Below, one piece after another: positions 25,843-35,218 of a DNA stretch of 64,000 nt. The stretch covers positions 310,001 through 374,000 of the forward strand of contig CAWFLD010000011.1 in the NCBI GenBank assembly GCA_963816555.1, in the 5' to 3' direction. How positions within the stretch are numbered: position 1 is the first letter of the stretch; each line of letters begins with the position of its first letter. This stretch comes from Lutibaculum sp963816555. GTDB taxonomy: Bacteria; Pseudomonadota; Alphaproteobacteria; Rhizobiales; Tepidamorphaceae. Both the position numbers and the translations under genes were made by a program. Under the pieces are notes generated by a model, which was given only the letters and a program-made list of their open reading frames with translations, searched no databases and was not told the origin of the DNA.

Positions 25843-26736
25843 TCAGTCCGTCTCGTCCCCCGGCAGGTCGATGCCGGGGAAGACCTTGATGACCGCGCTG
25901 TCGTCGAGCCTGCCATAGCCGGCGTTGCTCGCGGTCGCGAACATCGAGTAGGCGGTCGTGGCGAGCGGCAGCGGGAAGCGGAAGGACAGCCCCGTCTCGG
26001 TGACGAGGCCGAGATCCTTCACGAAGATGTCGACCATCGAGCGCGGCGTGTAGTCGCCGTCGACGACGTGGCGCATGCGGTTCTCGAACATCCAGGAGTT
26101 GCCGGCCGCGCTGGTGACGACCTCGTACATCGTGTCGAGCGGGATGCCGGCGCGCGCGGCCAGCGCCATCGCCTCGGCGCCCGCCGCGATGTGCACGCCG
26201 GCCAGCAGCTGGTGGATGATCTTGACCGCCGCCCCGTCGCCGATCGCCTCGCTGATCCGGAAGACCTTCACGGCCACCGCGTCGAGCACCGGCTGAAGCG
26301 CGTCGAAGGTCGCGGCCGGTCCCGACGCCATCACCGTCATCTCGCCGGAGGCGGCCTTCACCGGGCCGCCGGAGACCGGCGCGTCGAGCATCGGGTGGCC
26401 GGCCGCCTCGAGGTCGGCGGCAAGCGCCTTCGCCGCCGCCACGGCCATCGTCGCCGACATCATGACCGGCGCGCCGGCGGAAAGCCGCGGCACGAGGCCG
26501 CCCTCGCCGAACAGCGCCTCGCGCGCCTGCTCCGCGTTCACGGTGAGGACGAGGGCCGCCTCGACCGGGCCGTCGAGGTCGCCGCCGCGGGCCGCGGCAG
26601 CCTCGCCCCCGGCCCCGAGCAGCTCCCGCCGCGCCTCCTCGCGCGGATCGACGCCGAGCACGGCGTGCCCCGCCGCGACCAGCGATCTCGCGGCGCCCAT
26701 GCCCATGGAGCCCAGGCCGACGACGGCCACACGCAT
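25843..26736 (-). CDS. ltnD: L-threonate dehydrogenase-like protein (LtnD)
   Basis: A 297-residue beta-hydroxyacid dehydrogenase. Motifs are VVGLGSMGMGAARSLVAAGH for cofactor, DAPVSGGPVKAASGEMTVM for substrate, and the catalytic region GDGAAVKIIHQLLAGVHIAA. This last stretch and SWMFENRMRHVVDGDYTPRS are characteristic of the LtnD/C-terminal PGDH-like branch. LtnD oxidises L-threonate to 2-oxo-tetronate, which joins the OtnI-OtnK-OtnC route encoded 5 kb away on the same strand. Placement directly after the sugar-acid transporter genes supports this. The ATG follows GGGAGG. Specificity was not tested by any search. Confidence 0.82.
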   Translation of the reverse strand: MRVAVVGLGSMGMGAARSLVAAGHAVLGVDPREEARRELLGAGGEAAAARGGDLDGPVEAALVLTVNAEQAREALFGEGGLVPRLSAGAPVMMSATMAVAAAKALAADLEAAGHPMLDAPVSGGPVKAASGEMTVMASGPAATFDALQPVLDAVAVKVFRISEAIGDGAAVKIIHQLLAGVHIAAGAEAMALAARAGIPLDTMYEVVTSAAGNSWMFENRMRHVVDGDYTPRSMVDIFVKDLGLVTETGLSFRFPLPLATTAYSMFATASNAGYGRLDDSAVIKVFPGIDLPGDETD

Positions 26737-26789
26737 GTCGTTTCCTCCCGATGTCTGGGACAGGTGTAACCCCGGACGGCCGCCGCCGG

Positions 26790-27692
26790 CTATTCCTTCA
26801 CGGCCCCCGTCATCGACGAGACGTAGTAGTCGACGAAGAAGGAATAGAGGATCACGACGGGCAGCGAGCCGAGAAGCGCCCCCGACATCAGCGCCCCCCA
26901 CTCGTAGATGTCGCCGCGCACGAGCTCCGTCAGCACGCCGACCGGCACCGTCTTGTTCTCCGAGGAGGAGATGAAGGTGAGCGCGTAGATGAACTCGTTC
27001 CACGACAGGGTGAAGGCGAAGATGCCGGCCGAGATCATGCCGGGCACGGCGAGCGGCAGGATGACCTTCGTCAGGATCTGCCAGCGCGTCGCGCCGTCGA
27101 CCAGCGCGCTCTCCTCGAGCTCGAAGGGGATCGTCCGGAAATAGCCCATCAGCAGCCAGGTGCAGAACGGGATGAGGAAGGTCGGGTAGGTGAGGATCAG
27201 CGCCAGGCGCGAGTCGAAGATGCCGACCTTGAAGACGATGAAGGCGAGCGGGATGAAGAGGATCGACGGCGGCACGAGATAGGCGAGGAAGATCAGGAGC
27301 CCCGTCACGCGCGCGCCGGTGAAGCGGATGCGCTCGATCGCGTAGGCGGCGAAGACGCTGGCCGCGAGCGAGATGAAGGTGGCGCACACCGCGACGAGCA
27401 TCGTGTTCCACAGCCAGCCGGGATAGGAGGTCTCGAACAGGAGATACTTCATGTGCTCGAGCGTCGGCTTGACCACCCAGAACGGGCTGTAGTCCTGGTA
27501 GTTCGTCAGCTGGTAGTCGGGCTTTATGGCCGTCATCGCCATCCAGTAGAACGGGAACAGCAGGACGAAGATGAAGCACGCCAGCGGCAGGTAGACGACG
27601 AAGATGCGCCGGGGCAGCGTGTTGAACTGCTCCATCCCCTCGGAATCGTCGTGGCTGGCGGCGGAGCGGCCGGCGACGGTCTGGTTGCTCAT
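26790..27692 (-). CDS. ABC sugar transporter permease (MalG type)
   Basis: A 300-residue inner-membrane permease with six predicted helices. The EAA loop, which contacts the ATPase, is ESALVDGATRWQILTKVILPLA. The long N-terminal stub (MSNQTVAGRSAASHDDSEG) is cytosolic. It pairs with the MalF-type permease whose stop is 10 bases upstream. Together with the binding protein and UgpC-like ATPase it forms a carbohydrate-uptake transporter of the CUT1 family, probably for a polyol, sugar acid or lactone consumed by the surrounding dehydrogenases. Confidence 0.9.
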   Translation of the reverse strand: MSNQTVAGRSAASHDDSEGMEQFNTLPRRIFVVYLPLACFIFVLLFPFYWMAMTAIKPDYQLTNYQDYSPFWVVKPTLEHMKYLLFETSYPGWLWNTMLVAVCATFISLAASVFAAYAIERIRFTGARVTGLLIFLAYLVPPSILFIPLAFIVFKVGIFDSRLALILTYPTFLIPFCTWLLMGYFRTIPFELEESALVDGATRWQILTKVILPLAVPGMISAGIFAFTLSWNEFIYALTFISSSENKTVPVGVLTELVRGDIYEWGALMSGALLGSLPVVILYSFFVDYYVSSMTGAVKE

Positions 27693-27702
27693 GGCGTGCC
27701 CC

Positions 27703-28636
27703 TCAGTCCTTCGTGCCGTACTGCCACTTGCGGCGCTGCAGGCCGAAGAAGCTGAACAGGATGGCGGCGAGCAGGAACGGGATCATCGCCACCGCGATCG
27801 CCGCGCCCTCGCCGAGCTGGCCGCCGGGAATGGCCCGCTGGAACGACAGCGTCGCCATCAGGTGCGTCGCGTTGACCGGCCCGCCGCGGGTCAGGACGTA
27901 GATCAGCTGGAAGTCGGTGAAGGTGAAGAGCACCGAGAAGGTCATCACCACCGCGATGATCGGCGTCAGCAGCGGCAGGGTGATCCTGGTGAAGCGCTGC
28001 CAGGAGGTGGCGCCGTCGAGGGCGGCGGCCTCGTTCAGCGACTGCGGGATCGTCTGCAGGCCGGCGAGCAGCGAGATCGCGACGAACGGGATGCCGCGCC
28101 AGACATTGGCGGCGATCACCGAGGCGCGCGCGGTGTTGGGGTCGCCGAGGAAGTTGATCGGCTCGTCGATCACGCCCCAGTTCATCAGCACGTAGGAGAT
28201 GATCGAGAACTGCGAGTCGTAGATCCACCAGAAGGCGAGCGCCGAGAGCACGGTCGGCACCACCCAGGGCAGGAGGATGATCGCCCGGAAGAAGGTCTTG
28301 AACGGCAGGTGCTCGTTCAGGATCAGCGCCAGCCACAGCCCGAGCGCGAACTTCAGGATCGACGCGACGACGGTGTAGAGGATCGTGTTGTAGACCGACA
28401 GCCAGAAGACGGGATCGTCGAACAGCCACGTGTAGTTCTCGAAGCCGATGAAGATGGCCGGCGCGGCCGATGCTCGTGTCGGTGAAGCCGAGCCACACGC
28501 CGAGGCCCAGCGGGTAGGTCAGGAAGCACAGGAGGAACACCGCCGCCGGCAGCATGAAGAGGAAGCCGAGGCCGTTGCGGCTTTCCAGGAAGCGGCCGAG
28601 AAGCGGCCGCCGCGCCGTCGCCTGCACGCTGGACAT
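27703..28636 (-). CDS. ABC sugar transporter permease (MalF type, one frameshift)
   Basis: An extra base near 28457 splits a 310-residue permease. Removing it joins TYPLGLGVWLGFTDTSIGRAG to IFIGFENYTWLFDDPVFWLS without a gap. Six transmembrane segments and the EAA loop (NEAAALDGATSWQRFTRITLPLLTP) are evident. The downstream part is undamaged, so sequence error is likelier than loss of function. It lies between the binding-protein gene and the MalG-type permease. Confidence 0.9.
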
Positions 28637-28765
28637 GATGAGGGTCGCCTCTCGTCTGCCGAGCCGGCGCGCGGCCGGGGCCGCCGCCGGCACCGCGGGA
28701 CCGCGACGCCCGCGCGCTCGCGTGGACGCGGCAGCCGGGCCGTGAGCCCGGTCGCCCGGTCATGC

Positions 28766-30086
28766 CTAGCGGTAGTAGCGCGCGATGCGCCGGTTGGCGT
28801 TGGCGATCGCCTCGTCCGCCGTGCGCTGGCCGGTGACGGCCTCGGCGAACATGTCGACGACCACGTAGTCGGCCATCACGCCGGCCGAGGCCGGGCCGAG
28901 CGGGCCGGCATAGCCGTTCGGCCGAAGGCTCGCCGAGGCGTTGGCGTAGGGCTTGTGGATCGGGTTCGAGGTCCACACCGGGTTGTCGGCGAAGGCCTTG
29001 AGCGGCTGGCAGCAATAGGCGCTGGCGCCCTCGATCCACTTGTTCATGTTGTCGGCCTGGAACATGAAGTTCAGGTAGGCCTTGGCCGCCTGCGGATATT
29101 TCGAGTGCTTGAAGATCGACAGGGTCGAGGCCTGGTGCAGCTCGACCGACTCGCCGACCGGGCCGATCGGCAGGTTCACCGTGCGGATGTCCTCGGCGAT
29201 CTCCTTGAGCTGGGGATCCTTCGTCGCGGCGTAGTAGAGCGACACGCCGTTCGCCGTCAGCGAGATCTGGCCGGCCAGGAAGGCGCGGTTGTTGTTGATG
29301 TCGAGCCAGCTCTCCGTGCCCGGGATGAAGGTGGCGTAGAGCTTCTTGGCGTATTCGATGGCGGCGCGCGTCTCCGGGCTGTCGATCGCCGGCTTGCCGT
29401 CCTTGTCGACGGTCATGCCGCCGTGGCTCCACAGCAGCCAGTGGGCGTAGTTGTTGCCGTCGCCGACCGCCTTGCCGTGCGGGAAGCCGGCCGGCGTGCC
29501 CTTGGCGTTCATCGCCTTGCACAGCTCCAGGAACCCGTCCGTGTCGCCGGGGAACTCGTCGAAGCCGGCCGCCTTCATGTGGCTGTCGCGGTAGCAGATC
29601 GCGTTGCCGATGGCGCAGAGCGGCACGGCGATGAAGGTGCCGTCCTGCTGCTTGGCGTAGCCCTCGAGGCCCTCGTACCAGCCGCCGTACTGGTCGCCGA
29701 GGGAGGTCGCGAGATCGGTGACGTCGACGAGCTTGTCGGGATACTGGAAGGGATCGTCGAACCAGCTCATCACCATGTCCGGCCCCGAGCCGACATTGGC
29801 GGCGACGGCGGCCTTCGGGACGCACGTCCTCCCAGCTCTCCTGGTCGATGCGCACCTCGACGCCGGTGGCGTCGGTGAAGGCCTTGGTGTTGGCGTTCCA
29901 CGCCTCTTCCTCGCCCTTCACGAAGGGCACCCAGCGCAGCAGGCGCAGCGAGGCGCCCGATTCCGGCTCGAACTTCGCCGCCGCGGACTGCGCCAGCGCC
30001 CGCAGCGGATTCATGGTGCCGGCGAGCGCTGCGCTCGCCGCGACGCCCGCCGTCCCGGCGAGCAGCGTTCTGCGGTTGATCGTCAT
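28766..30086 (-). CDS. ABC sugar transporter substrate-binding protein (one frameshift)
   Basis: An extra base near 29816 interrupts a 439-residue periplasmic binding protein of the SBP_bac_1 family; one deletion restores it. A twin-arginine signal (NRRTLLAGTAGVAASAALAG) suggests Tat export. Typical elements are the DATGVEVRIDQESWEDVRP, GSGPDMVMSWFDDPFQYPDK and FMFQADNMNKWIEG segments. The protein determines transporter specificity. A strong GGGAGGAAG ribosome site precedes it, and an intercistronic hairpin lies upstream, often seen where the binding protein must be made in excess. Confidence 0.9.
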
Positions 30087-30106
30087 CTTGCTTCCTCCCT
30101 AGATTT

Positions 30107-30132
30107 CGGAGCCCCTGTTTTTCTCGGCTCCG
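30107..30132 (-). other. intercistronic hairpin upstream of the binding-protein gene
   Basis: CGGAGCC (30107-30113) and GGCTCCG (30126-30132) form a seven-base-pair stem with a 12-base loop in the 138-base gap between ATPase and binding-protein genes. No T-tract follows in the direction of transcription. It may protect the downstream transcript from decay. Confidence 0.4.
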
Positions 30133-30224
30133 CCAGTCGGTTTCGGACCACTGATCGTCTTGCCGTCTTGTCTCCGTCTTGCCGGGCCGGGTTGTTCTTC
30201 TGTCCCGTTCCCGTCGAGCACGCC

Positions 30225-31292
30225 TTACGCCGCCGAGAGCCGCTCGCCTCCCTCCGCGTCGAACAGGTGGACGGCCTCGGGATCGATCGAGACCTTCAGC
30301 TCCTCGCCGGGCGCGGCGCGGATGCGCTCGCGGAAGACGCACGTCACCTCCGTCGCGCCGAGCATGGCGACGACGTGCGTCTCCGAGCCGGTCGGCTCGA
30401 TCACCTCGATCGGCATGGCGATGTCGCCGCCGAGCGAGATCGCCTCGGGCCGGAAGCCGTAGACGAGGTCCTGGCCCGGCTGCGACCGGCCCGGCCGGCC
30501 GACCGGCAGGCGCTGCCCGTCGCCCGTGACGAAGACGCTGCGGTCGTTCTCGTCGACCCGGCCCGAGACCATGTTCATCGCCGGCGAGCCGATGAAGCCC
30601 GCGACGAAGAGGTTGTTCGGCGTGTCGTAGAGCTCGAGCGGCTCGCCGACCTGCTCGACCCTGCCGTCGTGCATGACGACGATCTTGTCGGCCATCGTCA
30701 TCGCCTCGATCTGGTCGTGGGTGACGTAGACCGTGGTCGTCTTCAGGCGCTGGTGCAGGTTCTTGATCTCGGTGCGCATCGAGACGCGCAGCTTGGCGTC
30801 GAGGTTCGACAGCGGCTCGTCGAACAGGAAGACCTGCGGGTCGCGCACGATGGCGCGGCCCATGGCGACGCGCTGGCGCTGCCCGCCCGACAGCTGCCGG
30901 GGGTAGCGGTCGAGGAGATGCGACAGGCCGAGGATCTTGGCGGCGGGGTCGACGCGCTCCTTGATCTCCGCCTTCGAGGCGCCCTTGAGCTTCAGCGAGA
31001 AGCCCATGTTGTCGGCCACCGTGATGTGCGGATAGAGCGCGTAGTTCTGGAACACCATGGCGATGTCCCGGTCCTTCGGCGGCAGCGCGTTGACCACGCG
31101 GTCGCCGATCAGGATCTCGCCCGAGCTGATGTGCTCGAGCCCGGCGAGCATCCTCAGGAGGGTCGACTTGCCGCAGCCGGACGGGCCGACGAGCACGACG
31201 AACTGGCCCTCCTCGATGTCGACGGATACGCCGTGCAGCACCTCGACCGATCCGAAGCGCTTGCGGACATCCCGGAACGAGACCGGCGCCAT
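30225..31292 (-). CDS. ABC sugar transporter ATPase (UgpC/MsmK type)
   Basis: A 355-residue ATPase. Walker A is GPSGCGKSTLL, Q-loop FQNYALYPH, signature LSGGQRQRVAMGRA, Walker B VFLFDEPLSNLDA and H-loop VYVTHDQ. The C-terminal TOBE/regulatory domain (FRPEAISLGG) is that of CUT1 importers. It is the first gene of the transporter operon. The ATG at 31292 lies unusually close to GGGGGAGG, yet no better in-frame start is available. The upstream 200 bases hold the AT-rich promoter region with two GNATACATT motifs. Confidence 0.93.
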   Translation of the reverse strand: MAPVSFRDVRKRFGSVEVLHGVSVDIEEGQFVVLVGPSGCGKSTLLRMLAGLEHISSGEILIGDRVVNALPPKDRDIAMVFQNYALYPHITVADNMGFSLKLKGASKAEIKERVDPAAKILGLSHLLDRYPRQLSGGQRQRVAMGRAIVRDPQVFLFDEPLSNLDAKLRVSMRTEIKNLHQRLKTTTVYVTHDQIEAMTMADKIVVMHDGRVEQVGEPLELYDTPNNLFVAGFIGSPAMNMVSGRVDENDRSVFVTGDGQRLPVGRPGRSQPGQDLVYGFRPEAISLGGDIAMPIEVIEPTGSETHVVAMLGATEVTCVFRERIRAAPGEELKVSIDPEAVHLFDAEGGERLSAA

Positions 31293-31305
31293 GCCTCCCC
31301 CATGC

Positions 31306-31322
31306 ATTGTTTTAATGTATTC
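31306..31322. promoter_or_regulatory. candidate GntR half-site pair near the ABC ATPase start
   Basis: GCATTGTTTTAATGTAT is an imperfect inverted CATT-N5-AATG element just before the ATPase start. On the minus strand it includes GAATACATT (31314-31322), matching the dehydratase upstream core GCATACATT. The position would allow repression of the transporter operon. Confidence 0.38.
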
Positions 31323-31465
31323 GTTGCCGGCATAGTGGTCGGAAGCAGAAGGCGACGCAACCTTCTTTTTCCGCGGCCCGAAGATCGCCCGAAATACCTC
31401 GTTCCGCTGTCGCGCGCAACGGGTTGCAGCCCGCCGGCGGGCCAGGCCACGGCGGGCGGAAATTT

Positions 31466-31478
31466 CCGTATACATTGC
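31466..31478. promoter_or_regulatory. second GNATACATT element in the transporter upstream region
   Basis: CCGTATACATTGC contains GTATAC, a perfect six-base palindrome, and the shared core GTATACATT (31468-31476). It lies between the otnI stop and the ATPase start, about 150 bases from the first element. A dual-site arrangement is possible. Confidence 0.38.
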
Positions 31479-31500
31479 CGGGCTTGGCCGTCGCGGCGGC

Positions 31501-32268
31501 TCAGCGCTCCCGCATCGCCCGGAGCCAGCCGAGCCCGTCCTCGGTCCTGCCGCGCGGCCGGTACTCGGCGCCGAAGTGCCCGCCATAGCCCGCCGCCCGC
31601 AGCGCCGGCAGCAGCCAGCCATAGGCCAGCTCGCCCTCGTCGGGCTCGGCCCGCGACGGCGCGGCGGCGAACTGCACGTGGCCGACCAGGCCGGCATGCG
31701 CCTCGAAGCGCCTGAGCACGTCGCCCTGCGAGACCTGCACGTGGTAGCAGTCGAACATGATCCTGAGCTCCGGGCGGCCGAGCTCGCGGACGATGGCCGC
31801 CGCCGTCTCGATGCCGATCAGGAAGTAGCCCGTCGCGTCGCGCTCGTTGAGCGGCTCGATCAGCACGCTCATGCCGCGCTCGGCGGCGAGGTCGCAGGCG
31901 CGGGAGAGATTGCGGCGGTAGGTCTCCGCCGCCCCCTCGATTCCGGCGGCACGACCGGCCATCACGTGCACCGCGGCCGCGCCGATCCGGGCGCCGTAGT
32001 CGAACGCCTCCTCGATCGCCGCCCGTGCCTCGTCCTCGCGGTCGGGCATCGCGGCGAGGCCGAAATCGCCCTCGCGGTCGCCCTTGCGCGTGTTGAGCCC
32101 GAGCATCGGCAGGCCGGTCTCGGCGAGCGCCGCGTTCACCGCGTCCGGGTCCTCGTCATAGGGCCAGTGGCACTCGACGGCGTCGAAGCCGGCCGCCGCC
32201 GCGGCGCGGATCGCGTCGGGCAGCTTCATGCCGGTCCACAGGAAGCCGAGATTGGCCGAGAAGCGCAT
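31501..32268 (-). CDS. otnI: 2-oxo-tetronate isomerase (OtnI, hydroxypyruvate isomerase family)
   Basis: A 255-residue TIM-barrel of the hydroxypyruvate isomerase family. Motifs are MRFSANLGFLWT, AAGFDAVECHWPYD, EPLNERDATGYFL (metal-binding Glu), MFDCYHVQ (metal Asp/His) and GHVQFAA. The C-terminal glutamate is in FGAEYRPRG. In the D-erythronate and L-threonate pathways OtnI converts 2-oxo-tetronate to 3-oxo-tetronate. The gene follows otnC by five bases, and the complete denD-otnK-otnC-otnI order makes the assignment strong. GGAG precedes the ATG at 32268. Confidence 0.87.
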   Translation of the reverse strand: MRFSANLGFLWTGMKLPDAIRAAAAAGFDAVECHWPYDEDPDAVNAALAETGLPMLGLNTRKGDREGDFGLAAMPDREDEARAAIEEAFDYGARIGAAAVHVMAGRAAGIEGAAETYRRNLSRACDLAAERGMSVLIEPLNERDATGYFLIGIETAAAIVRELGRPELRIMFDCYHVQVSQGDVLRRFEAHAGLVGHVQFAAAPSRAEPDEGELAYGWLLPALRAAGYGGHFGAEYRPRGRTEDGLGWLRAMRER

Positions 32269-32273
32269 GGGGA

Positions 32274-32921
32274 TCAGCTCCACTCCACGTCGAACCGGGT
32301 GACGACGCGGCCGACCTCGTCGGGCGTCAGGAGGCGCGGCGCGTGGCCGCGCGTGAGAAGGGCGAGCCGCGCCGTCGCCTCGAGCTCCTCGACGGCGTTC
32401 AGGGCGGCGAACAGGTCCCTGCCGGCGACGACGGGGCCGTGATTGGCGAGCATCACCGCCGAGCGCCGGCCGGCGAGCCCGCGGATCGCCTCGCCCATCG
32501 CCGGGTCGCCCGGCAGGATGAACGGCAGGAGCTTCACCTTGCCGAGCTGCATGATCGCGTAGGGCGTCAGCGGCGGCAGCATGTCGTCGGGGTCGACGTC
32601 CGGCATCATCGACCACGCCACCGAATGCGCGGAATGCAGGTGCACGACCGCGCCGGCCGAGCCGCGCGTCTCGTAGAAGGCCTGGTGGAGCGGCATCTCC
32701 TTCGTCGGCCGGTCGCCGTCGACGTGGTTGCCGTCGCCGTCGAAGCGGCTGAGGCGCGCAGGATCGAGCCGGCCGAAGGACGAGCCGGTGGGCGTCACGA
32801 GCAGGCCGCCGTCGGCGAGGCGCACGGAGATGTTGCCGGTCGAGCCGTGCGTCAGGCCGCGCTCGTAGAGCGAGCGGGCGACCTCGCAGACCGTCTCGCG
32901 CAGCCGCGCCTCCTCGCTCAT
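32274..32921 (-). CDS. otnC: 3-oxo-tetronate 4-phosphate decarboxylase (OtnC)
   Basis: A 215-residue class II aldolase/adducin-family enzyme. Zinc and catalytic motifs are HGSTGNISVRL, VTPTGSSFGRLDP, KEMPLHQAFY, VVHLHSAHSVAWS (two zinc histidines) and MLANHGPVVAG. OtnC decarboxylates 3-oxo-tetronate 4-phosphate to dihydroxyacetone phosphate. Its ATG overlaps the otnK stop as ATGA at 32918-32921, so translation is probably coupled. GGAGG lies seven bases upstream. Otherwise the sequence could be read as L-fuculose phosphate aldolase, but the kinase and isomerase neighbours favour OtnC. Confidence 0.88.
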   Translation of the reverse strand: MSEEARLRETVCEVARSLYERGLTHGSTGNISVRLADGGLLVTPTGSSFGRLDPARLSRFDGDGNHVDGDRPTKEMPLHQAFYETRGSAGAVVHLHSAHSVAWSMMPDVDPDDMLPPLTPYAIMQLGKVKLLPFILPGDPAMGEAIRGLAGRRSAVMLANHGPVVAGRDLFAALNAVEELEATARLALLTRGHAPRLLTPDEVGRVVTRFDVEWS

Positions 32922-34208
32922 CGCGCGCCCTCCCCCTTGAGCACGCCGAGGGCCGCCCGGAAGAAGTCCTCGTCGCCGAAATTGCCGGACTTGAGCGTGA
33001 GCCAGAGCGGCCGGTCCGCAGCCTTCACGGCCGGCACGCCGGGGGCGATCTCGGGCCCGATCTGGAGCGCCGTGAGCCCGAGCCCCTCGACCACCGCCCC
33101 CGAGGTCTCGCCGCCGGCGACGACGAGGCGCGTGACGCCGGCGTCGCACAGGCCGCGCGCGGTCTCGGCGAAGAAGCGCTCGATCGCCTCGGCCACCGCC
33201 TCGCGTCCGAAGCGCGCCTGCGCCGCCTTCACCGCCTCCGGCGCGGCGGAGGAATAGACGAGCGGCGCCCCTTGTTGCGCGCCCTTGCGGCGCGCCCTGC
33301 CCCGCGGCCTCGAGCGCCCAGGCGACGGCGTCCGCGGCGGAGATGCGGCCCTCCATCAGCTCCTCCGGCACGATCCCGAGGCTCGGCCCATGCTCTTCGT
33401 AGCGGGCGACCTGCGCGCGGGTCATCGCCGAGCACGAGCCCGACAGGATGGCGGCCGGCCCGTCCGATCCGCTCCAGGCCCCGCCGCCGCCCGCCAGCAG
33501 CCCCTGCCGCTCGAAGTTGCCGGGCAGGCCGAGCGCGACGCCGGATCCGCCGGTGACGAGCGCCAGGCCCTGCGCGGCCTCGCCGATGGCGAAGAGGTCC
33601 TCGTCGCGGATCGCGTCGACGACGACGACCGGCCGCCCCGCCTGCGCCTCCGCCCGCAGCGCCGCGGCGATCGCCTCGCCGCCTGCGAAGACGGTCGTCG
33701 CGGCGACGTGGCCGACGCCGAGCCGGCTCTGGCGGGCGAGCCAGCGCCTGATGTCGGCGTCCGTCATCGGCGTCAGCGGGTGGTGCTCCATGCCGCTTTC
33801 GCTCAGGAGCCGGTCCTTCACGAAGAGATGGCCCTGGTAGAGGCTGCGGCCGGTCGCCGGGAAGGCCGGGCAGACGACCGTGACCTCCGCGCCGAGCCGC
33901 GCCATCAGCGCGTCGATCACCGGCCCGATATTGCCATCGGGCGTGGAATCGAAGGTCGAGCAGTACTTGAAGAAGAGCTGCCGGCAGCCCTGCGCGAGGA
34001 GCCACTCGGCCGCCTCGAGCGAGCGCGCGACGGCGTCCTGCGCGGCAATCGTGCGCGACTTGAGCGCGACGATGCCGGCCTCGACGTCGTCCGCCGCCGG
34101 CTCCCGCGGCAGGCCGCAATACTGGGTGACGCGCATGCCGCCCTTCGCCAGCGTGTTGGCGAGGTCGGTCGAGCCCGTGAAGTCGTCGCCGATGCAGCCG
34201 AGAAGCAC
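32918..34208 (-). CDS. otnK: 3-oxo-tetronate kinase (OtnK, one frameshift)
   Basis: A DUF1537-type four-carbon acid sugar kinase, 429 residues after one extra base near 33281 is removed. N-terminal motifs are GCIGDDFTGSTDLANTLAKGG and KYCSTFDSTPDGNIGPV. The C-terminal nucleotide-binding part has RLVVAGGETSGAV and LKSGNFGDEDFF. The frameshift sits between the two domains in a repetitive GGGCGCG run. A GTG start at 34208 is supported by GGAGG eight bases upstream. It phosphorylates 3-oxo-tetronate before OtnC acts. It overlaps otnC by four bases. Confidence 0.88.
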
Positions 34209-34228
34209 GTGCCTGTCCTCCCCTGCCG

Positions 34229-35218
34229 TCAGGCCGCGCCCGCGCCGCCCATCTCGTCCTCGAGATAGACGCGGATGATCTCGTCGAAGGAGCTCTCGGC
34301 CTCGAAGCCGAGCGCGCGCGCCCGGCGGGCGTCGAAGGCCGTCGGCCAGCCGGCGACGATCTTCTCGATCACCGGATCGCGCTCGCGGCGGATGCGCTTC
34401 ACGGCGTCCGCCCCGACCATGCGGCCGAGCGCCTCGATCTCCTCGCCGACGGTCGCGCACAGGCCCGGCATCGACAGGTTGCGCCGGTCGCCGATGGCGG
34501 AGGTGTCCATCGCGGCCGCGTGCACGAAGAAGCCGACGGCGGCGCGCGGGCTCGCGAACCAGTGGCGCACGTCCTCGGCCACCGGCAGCACCGCCTCCTG
34601 CCCGTTGATCGGCTCGCGCAGGATGTTGGAGAAGAAGCCCGACGCCGCCTTGTTCGGCTTGCCGGGCCGGATGCAGATCGTCGGCAGGCGCAGGCCGACG
34701 CCGTCGACGAAGCCCTTCCTCGTGTAGTCGGCCAGCAGCAGCTCGCAGATCGCCTTCTGCGTGCCGTAGCTCGTCAGCGGCGTCAGGTGGAACTCGTCGC
34801 CGATGAGGTCGGGGAACGGCGCGCCGAACACGGCGATCGACGAGGCGAAGACGAGGCGCGGCGTGTAGCCTTCCGCGTCGTGCGCCCGCCGCACCGCCTC
34901 AAGGAGGTGGCGCGTGCCGTCGAGATTGATGCGGTAGCCCTTGTCGAAATCGGCCTCCGCCTCGCCCGAGACGATGGCCGCGAGATGGAAGATCACGTCG
35001 GGCCGCCCCTCGACCAGACGGCCGGCGACGGCCGCGTCGGAGATGTCGCCGGCCTCGCTCTCGATGCGCGGGCCGGCGCCGTCCGGCGCCTCCGGCGCCA
35101 CGATGTCGAACAGCGTCATCGCCTCGATCGGGCGGTCGCCGATCCGGCCGTCGCGCGCGAGGCGCTCGACCAGCTTGCGCCCGATCATGCCGGCGGCGCC
35201 GATGACGAGAACCTTCAT
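34229..35218 (-). CDS. denD: D-erythronate dehydrogenase (DenD)
   Basis: A 329-residue NAD-dependent epimerase/dehydratase-family protein. It has VIGAAGMIGRKLVERL at the cofactor site, a FASSIAVFG serine region and the catalytic YGTQK. In the established pathway DenD oxidises D-erythronate to 2-oxo-tetronate. Position at the head of otnK-otnC-otnI, 20 bases before otnK, matches known DenD operons. Its ATG overlaps the stop of the upstream GntR regulator (ATGA, 35215-35218), so regulator and pathway share one message. Confidence 0.87.
   Translation of the reverse strand: MKVLVIGAAGMIGRKLVERLARDGRIGDRPIEAMTLFDIVAPEAPDGAGPRIESEAGDISDAAVAGRLVEGRPDVIFHLAAIVSGEAEADFDKGYRINLDGTRHLLEAVRRAHDAEGYTPRLVFASSIAVFGAPFPDLIGDEFHLTPLTSYGTQKAICELLLADYTRKGFVDGVGLRLPTICIRPGKPNKAASGFFSNILREPINGQEAVLPVAEDVRHWFASPRAAVGFFVHAAAMDTSAIGDRRNLSMPGLCATVGEEIEALGRMVGADAVKRIRRERDPVIEKIVAGWPTAFDARRARALGFEAESSFDEIIRVYLEDEMGGAGAA

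Noticed and set aside
32274..32921. L-fuculose-phosphate aldolase
   Set aside because: Adjacent DUF1537 kinase, OtnI-type isomerase and DenD identify the C4-acid decarboxylase OtnC instead.
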